Source: CAZNLL01 sp964573885 (GTDB lineage: Bacteria > Desulfobacterota > DSM-4660 > Desulfatiglandales > Desulfatiglandaceae). From it: a stretch of DNA of 8,327 nt. The translations under genes and the position numbers were made by a program. The stretch lies in contig CAZNLL010000152.1 of NCBI GenBank assembly GCA_964573885.1, positions 1-8,327 of the forward strand, in the 5' to 3' direction. The first letter of the stretch is position 1, and each line of letters begins with the position of its first letter. Positions 5,745 through 8,327 of the stretch are shown here, piece after piece. A model generated the notes under the pieces. The model was not told the origin of the DNA. It searched no databases and worked only from the letters and a program-made list of their open reading frames with translations.

Positions 5745-5773
5745 TTCATATCACACGCAATTCTGGAAATCAA
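5745..5773 (-). promoter_or_regulatory. Sigma70-type promoter for the DUF433/DUF5615 operon
   Basis: On the minus strand: -35 TTGATT (5773-5768), 17-base spacer, extended -10 TGA-TATGAA (-10 at 5750-5745). Transcription would begin near 5738, about 24 bases before ATG 5714. Dispersed repeat copy C lies immediately upstream of the -35 box. Confidence 0.55.
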
Positions 5774-5779
5774 AGCGTG

Positions 5780-5812
5780 AAAATCGAGACGTTGGTGACT
5801 TCGATGAATAAG
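5780..5812 (+). repeat. Dispersed repeat, copy C
   Basis: The right 28 bases (5785-5812) match copy A at 25 positions and share GTGACTTCGATGAATAAG-type ends with both other copies (one extra difference in B). The left five bases diverge. In the frame used by copy B it would encode RDVGDFDE-stop, with no gene body upstream. It sits between the toxin-antitoxin operon promoter and the gene-free stretch leading to carB. Confidence 0.8.
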
Positions 5813-6157
5813 TGCGGTTGCGGGGTTTTACGATAAGGGAGGGCTTTTGATCAATGCTTCAGGGCAGGATTTCGAAGCCATGGACATCCATCCGGCTGTA
5901 TCGACAGAGAGCCGTTTCATTAGGCCTCTCATCCATTCTAGAGGGTATTGTAATGGTCCACGGCGTTCAAACCGTCGGATGAGGCCCCAACGGCCTCCGC
6001 GGCCAATTTTTCTTGGCCTTGAAAGGCACCGGCAAAACCAGGCCTTGAGGGACGGACCGCCAGGCTTACCCCTGTGGGCCGGATCGGGCAAGGAATGTAT
6101 TAAAAATAATACTATAATCAATAGGTTAAAAGGATTTTGCCCGGCCCCAGTTTCCCC
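5813..6157. other. Gene-free region with several stem-loops
   Basis: No open frame here on either strand looks like a known protein. Inverted repeats are dense: CGGCTGT/ACAG..CCG (5893-5914), a 10-bp stem 5923-5934 with 5977-5986 broken by a two-base bulge and enclosing ACGG/CCGT (5960-5975), GGCCAA/TTGGCC (6001-6018), and AT-rich GTATTA/TAATAC (6097-6112). A TATAAT at 6113-6118 lacks a fitting -35. This could be a structured RNA or the remains of a mobile element; I do not recognise it. Confidence 0.45.
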
Positions 6158-6186
6158 TTGACACAACACAGCGCCTTTTTTATAGT
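6158..6186 (+). promoter_or_regulatory. Sigma70 promoter upstream of carB
   Basis: Perfect -35 TTGACA (6158-6163), 17-base spacer and -10 TATAGT (6181-6186). Transcription would start near 6193, leaving a ~274-base leader before the carB ATG. It is the best promoter match in the window. Confidence 0.65.
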
Positions 6187-6206
6187 TGCCACGTTCAAAA
6201 GATTTA

Positions 6207-6239
6207 GCGGGCCTTTTGGACCTGCCTTGGCTTTTTTTT
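6207..6239 (+). terminator. Possible leader attenuator hairpin with T8 tract
   Basis: GCGGGCC (6207-6213) can pair with GGaCCTGC (6218-6225, one bulged A and one G-U pair) around TTTT; a run of eight T follows at 6232-6239 after a six-base gap. Placed ~15-45 bases after the predicted carB start point, it resembles an intrinsic terminator that could attenuate carB. The gap before the T run weakens it. Confidence 0.3.
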
Positions 6240-6466
6240 GGCGGCTGAGTTTTGACCCCACCTCCCTGGGCGGATCCTTTTTGTGGGGCCCCGTGTGTAC
6301 CTCTTCCCACCCCAATACGCCCTTGACATTGTGTCGTTCCGCAGGCCGTGGAAGGCCCTCCTGGCTATGAGACCATGAAGCGGGGTGCACCCGGGCAAGC
6401 CGGGGACGGGACAGGGTGTCTCCGGTGAGCCGTAACCCATCAAGTCGGAATGGAGAGGAGCTTTTT
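6240..6466 (+). other. carB 5' leader with hairpin
   Basis: No gene is credible here. A second stem, CCGGGGAC (6400-6407) with GTCTCCGG (6418-6425), 7 of 8 pairs, lies about 28 bases before the ribosome binding site. No recognised pyrimidine riboregulator (for example a PyrR-binding loop) could be identified. The ribosome site GAGAGGAG is at 6453-6460. Confidence 0.4.
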
Positions 6467-8327
6467 ATGCCCAAACGTGAGGACATCAAAAAGGTGATGA
6501 TTATCGGTTCAGGCCCCATTGTCATCGGCCAGGCCTGCGAGTTTGACTATTCAGGAACCCAGGCCTGCAAGGCCCTGCGAAAGCTGGGTTATGAAATCGT
6601 CCTGGTCAACTCCAATCCGGCCACCATTATGACGGACCCGGGCATGGCCGATGTCACTTATATCGAGCCCCTCAATCTGGAGACGGTGACCGAGATTGTG
6701 GAAAAGGAAAGACCCGACGCCCTCCTGCCCAACCTGGGCGGTCAGTCCGGTTTGAACCTCTCCTCGGAACTGGCCCGTACCGGTGTGCTGGACAAATACA
6801 ACGTTAAGATCATCGGGGTGGAGGTGGACGCCATCAAGCGCGGGGAGGACCGTATCGCCTTTAAGGACACCATGAACCGCCTGGGTATTGAGATGCCCAA
6901 AAGTGAGCCCGCCTTCAGCGTGGAGGAGGCGGAAAGGATCGCCGATGAGCTGGGCTACCCGGTGGTGATCCGCCCCGCCTACACCATGGGGGGGACAGGC
7001 GGGGGCCATGTGTACAACGTTGAAGAGCTCAGGACCATTGCCAGCCGCGGCCTGGCGGCGAGCCTGGTGGGCCAGATCCTGGTGGAGGAATCCGTGCTGG
7101 GCTGGGAAGAGCTGGAGCTCGAGGTGGTGCGGGATGCCAAAAACCAGATGATCACGGTCTGTTTTATCGAGAACGTGGACGCCATGGGGGTCCACACGGG
7201 TGATTCCTACTGCACCGCCCCCATGCTCACCATCGCGCCGGAGCTTCAGGAAAGGCTCCAGAGATATTCCTACGATATTGTGGAGGCCATCCAGGTGATC
7301 GGCGGCACCAATATCCAGTTCGCCCACGATCCCAAGACGGGCCGGGTGGTGGTGATCGAGATCAATCCCAGGACCTCCAGGTCTTCGGCCCTGGCCTCAA
7401 AGGCCACCGGCTTTCCCATCGCCCTCATATCCGCCATGCTGGCGGGGGGGCTCACCCTGGACGAGATCCCGTACTGGCGGGAGGGGACCCTGGATAAGTA
7501 CACGCCCTGGGGCGAATACGTGGTGGTCAAGTTCGCCCGGTGGGGGTTTGAGAAATTCGAGGGGGTTGAGGACCGGCTGGGGACCCAGATGCGGGCCGTG
7601 GGAGAGGTCATGAGTATCGGCAAGACTTACAAGGAGGCCTTTCAAAAGGCCATCAGGTCCCTTGAGACCGGCCGCTACGGCCTGGGGTTTGCCAAGGATT
7701 TCCATGAGCGGTCCCTGGAAGACCTCTATGACCTCCTGGCGGAGCCCACGAGCGAGCGCCAGTTTGTCCTCTACGAGGCCCTGCGAAAGGGCGCGGATGT
7801 CCAGACCCTCCATGAAAAGACCCATATCAAGGCCTGGTTCATTGAGCAGATGAAGGAACTGGTGGATCTGGAAGAGGAGATCCTCCGCTACAAGGGAAAG
7901 GAATTGCCGGATGAGCTCTTTACCCGGGCCAAAAAGGACGGCTTTTCGGACAAGTATCTGGCCAAGCTCCTGCAGGTTCCGGAAGGGGATATCCGGTCAA
8001 GGCGGTCGGGCCTGGAATTGGTGGAGGCCTGGGAGCCGGTGCCGGTGAGCGGGGTGGAAAACGCGGCCTATTATTACTCCACCTACAACGGCAAGGACCA
8101 GGTGGAGAGAAGCGACCGGCGGAAGATTATGGTCCTGGGCGGCGGCCCCAACCGGATCGGGCAGGGGATCGAGTTTGATTACTGCTGTGTCCATGCGGCC
8201 TTTGCCCTGCGGGACATGGGCTTTGAATCCATTATGGTCAACTGCAATCCCGAGACCGTGTCCACCGACTACGACACCTCGGACAAGCTCTACTTCGAGC
8301 CCCTCACCGTGGAGGACGTGCTGAGCA
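6467..8327 (+). CDS. carB: Carbamoyl-phosphate synthase large subunit (3' truncated by window)
   Basis: 620 codons of about 1070 are present and the frame is open to the window end. CarB makes carbamoyl phosphate from bicarbonate, ATP and ammonia supplied by CarA, for pyrimidine and arginine synthesis in the cytoplasm. Seen: MPKREDIKKVMIIGSGPIVIG, QACEFDYSGTQACKALRKLGY, NSNPATIMTDP and NLGGQSGLNL (biotin-carboxylase-like fold), then the first ATP-grasp domain with PAYTMGGTGGG, ELELEVVRD, ENVDAMGVHTGDSY and EINPRTSRSSALASKATGFP. The oligomerisation region follows, and the second half begins at ~residue 552 (RKIMVLGGGPNRIGQGIEFDYC, NCNPETVSTDYDTSDKLYFEPLT). ATG 6467 is set by GAGAGGAG six bases upstream. 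carA is not adjacent on the upstream side. Its GC-rich coding sequence looks unlike the cas/toxin region, as expected for a core gene beside an accessory island. Confidence 0.98.
   Translation, partial: MPKREDIKKVMIIGSGPIVIGQACEFDYSGTQACKALRKLGYEIVLVNSNPATIMTDPGMADVTYIEPLNLETVTEIVEKERPDALLPNLGGQSGLNLSSELARTGVLDKYNVKIIGVEVDAIKRGEDRIAFKDTMNRLGIEMPKSEPAFSVEEAERIADELGYPVVIRPAYTMGGTGGGHVYNVEELRTIASRGLAASLVGQILVEESVLGWEELELEVVRDAKNQMITVCFIENVDAMGVHTGDSYCTAPMLTIAPELQERLQRYSYDIVEAIQVIGGTNIQFAHDPKTGRVVVIEINPRTSRSSALASKATGFPIALISAMLAGGLTLDEIPYWREGTLDKYTPWGEYVVVKFARWGFEKFEGVEDRLGTQMRAVGEVMSIGKTYKEAFQKAIRSLETGRYGLGFAKDFHERSLEDLYDLLAEPTSERQFVLYEALRKGADVQTLHEKTHIKAWFIEQMKELVDLEEEILRYKGKELPDELFTRAKKDGFSDKYLAKLLQVPEGDIRSRRSGLELVEAWEPVPVSGVENAAYYYSTYNGKDQVERSDRRKIMVLGGGPNRIGQGIEFDYCCVHAAFALRDMGFESIMVNCNPETVSTDYDTSDKLYFEPLTVEDVLS

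Noticed and set aside
774..5878. 12-base identity GGATTTCGAAGC at 774-785 and 5867-5878.
   Set aside because: A single 12-mer match is expected by chance in a window of this size, and the core TTCGAA is a common palindrome.
6323..6328. Second TTGACA in the carB leader.
   Set aside because: No acceptable -10 box lies 16-18 bases downstream.
6375..6428. 17-codon leader peptide (MKRGAPGQAGDGTGCLR) before carB.
   Set aside because: No ribosome binding site, and no run of regulatory codons that would suit pyrimidine or arginine control.
5828..6443. Open frames on both strands across the gene-free region before carB (for example minus 5828-6310 and plus 5847-6161).
   Set aside because: Their products are Arg/Gly/Pro-rich, overlap each other in several frames, lack ribosome sites and match no family I know.
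6551..8194. Minus-strand open frames inside carB.
   Set aside because: They are antisense shadows of a strongly conserved gene with high third-position GC.

Overview
The window looks like bacterial chromosome of moderate GC. The carB protein sequence (for example the GDSYCTAP segment), the PF10040-type Cas6 and the mix of toxin-antitoxin relics would fit a sulfate-reducing or related Deltaproteobacterium (Desulfobacterota). That placement is inference only; no rRNA or other marker is present.

Layout. (1) Bases 1-600 hold the 3' part of a RecG-like/AlbA-type ATP-binding regulator gene with a perfect 12-bp tandem repeat coding for GEVT units. (2) Bases 791-3996 are a compact plus-strand CRISPR module, cas6-cas1-cas2-cas4, with short gaps and one overlap. 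It carries crRNA processing and spacer acquisition functions but no interference genes, and no multi-unit CRISPR array is visible. (3) Bases 4004-5812 are a patchwork bounded by two copies (and containing a third) of a dispersed ~28-33 bp repeat. Inside it lie: one solitary type I-E-like CRISPR repeat directly upstream of a small Cys/His-rich protein gene; the 3' remnant of a zeta-toxin-family kinase gene overlapping an intact small antitoxin-like gene; and, on the minus strand, a DUF433 antitoxin plus DUF5615 PIN-like toxin pair with its own promoter. (4) Bases 5813-6466 have no credible gene but are rich in inverted repeats and hold a near-consensus sigma70 promoter with a possible attenuator. 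(5) From base 6467 to the end runs carB, the large subunit of carbamoyl-phosphate synthase, cut by the window edge after 620 codons.

How it fits together: regions 1-3 read as a defence/accessory island abutting a housekeeping gene. Cas1, Cas2 and Cas4 would select and integrate spacers, and Cas6 would cut the repeat RNA of an array that must lie elsewhere. The most unusual items are the single I-E-type repeat sitting in what looks like a 5' untranslated region, the three-copy repeat that marks module borders, and the zeta-toxin locus in which the toxin has decayed while its partner gene is kept.
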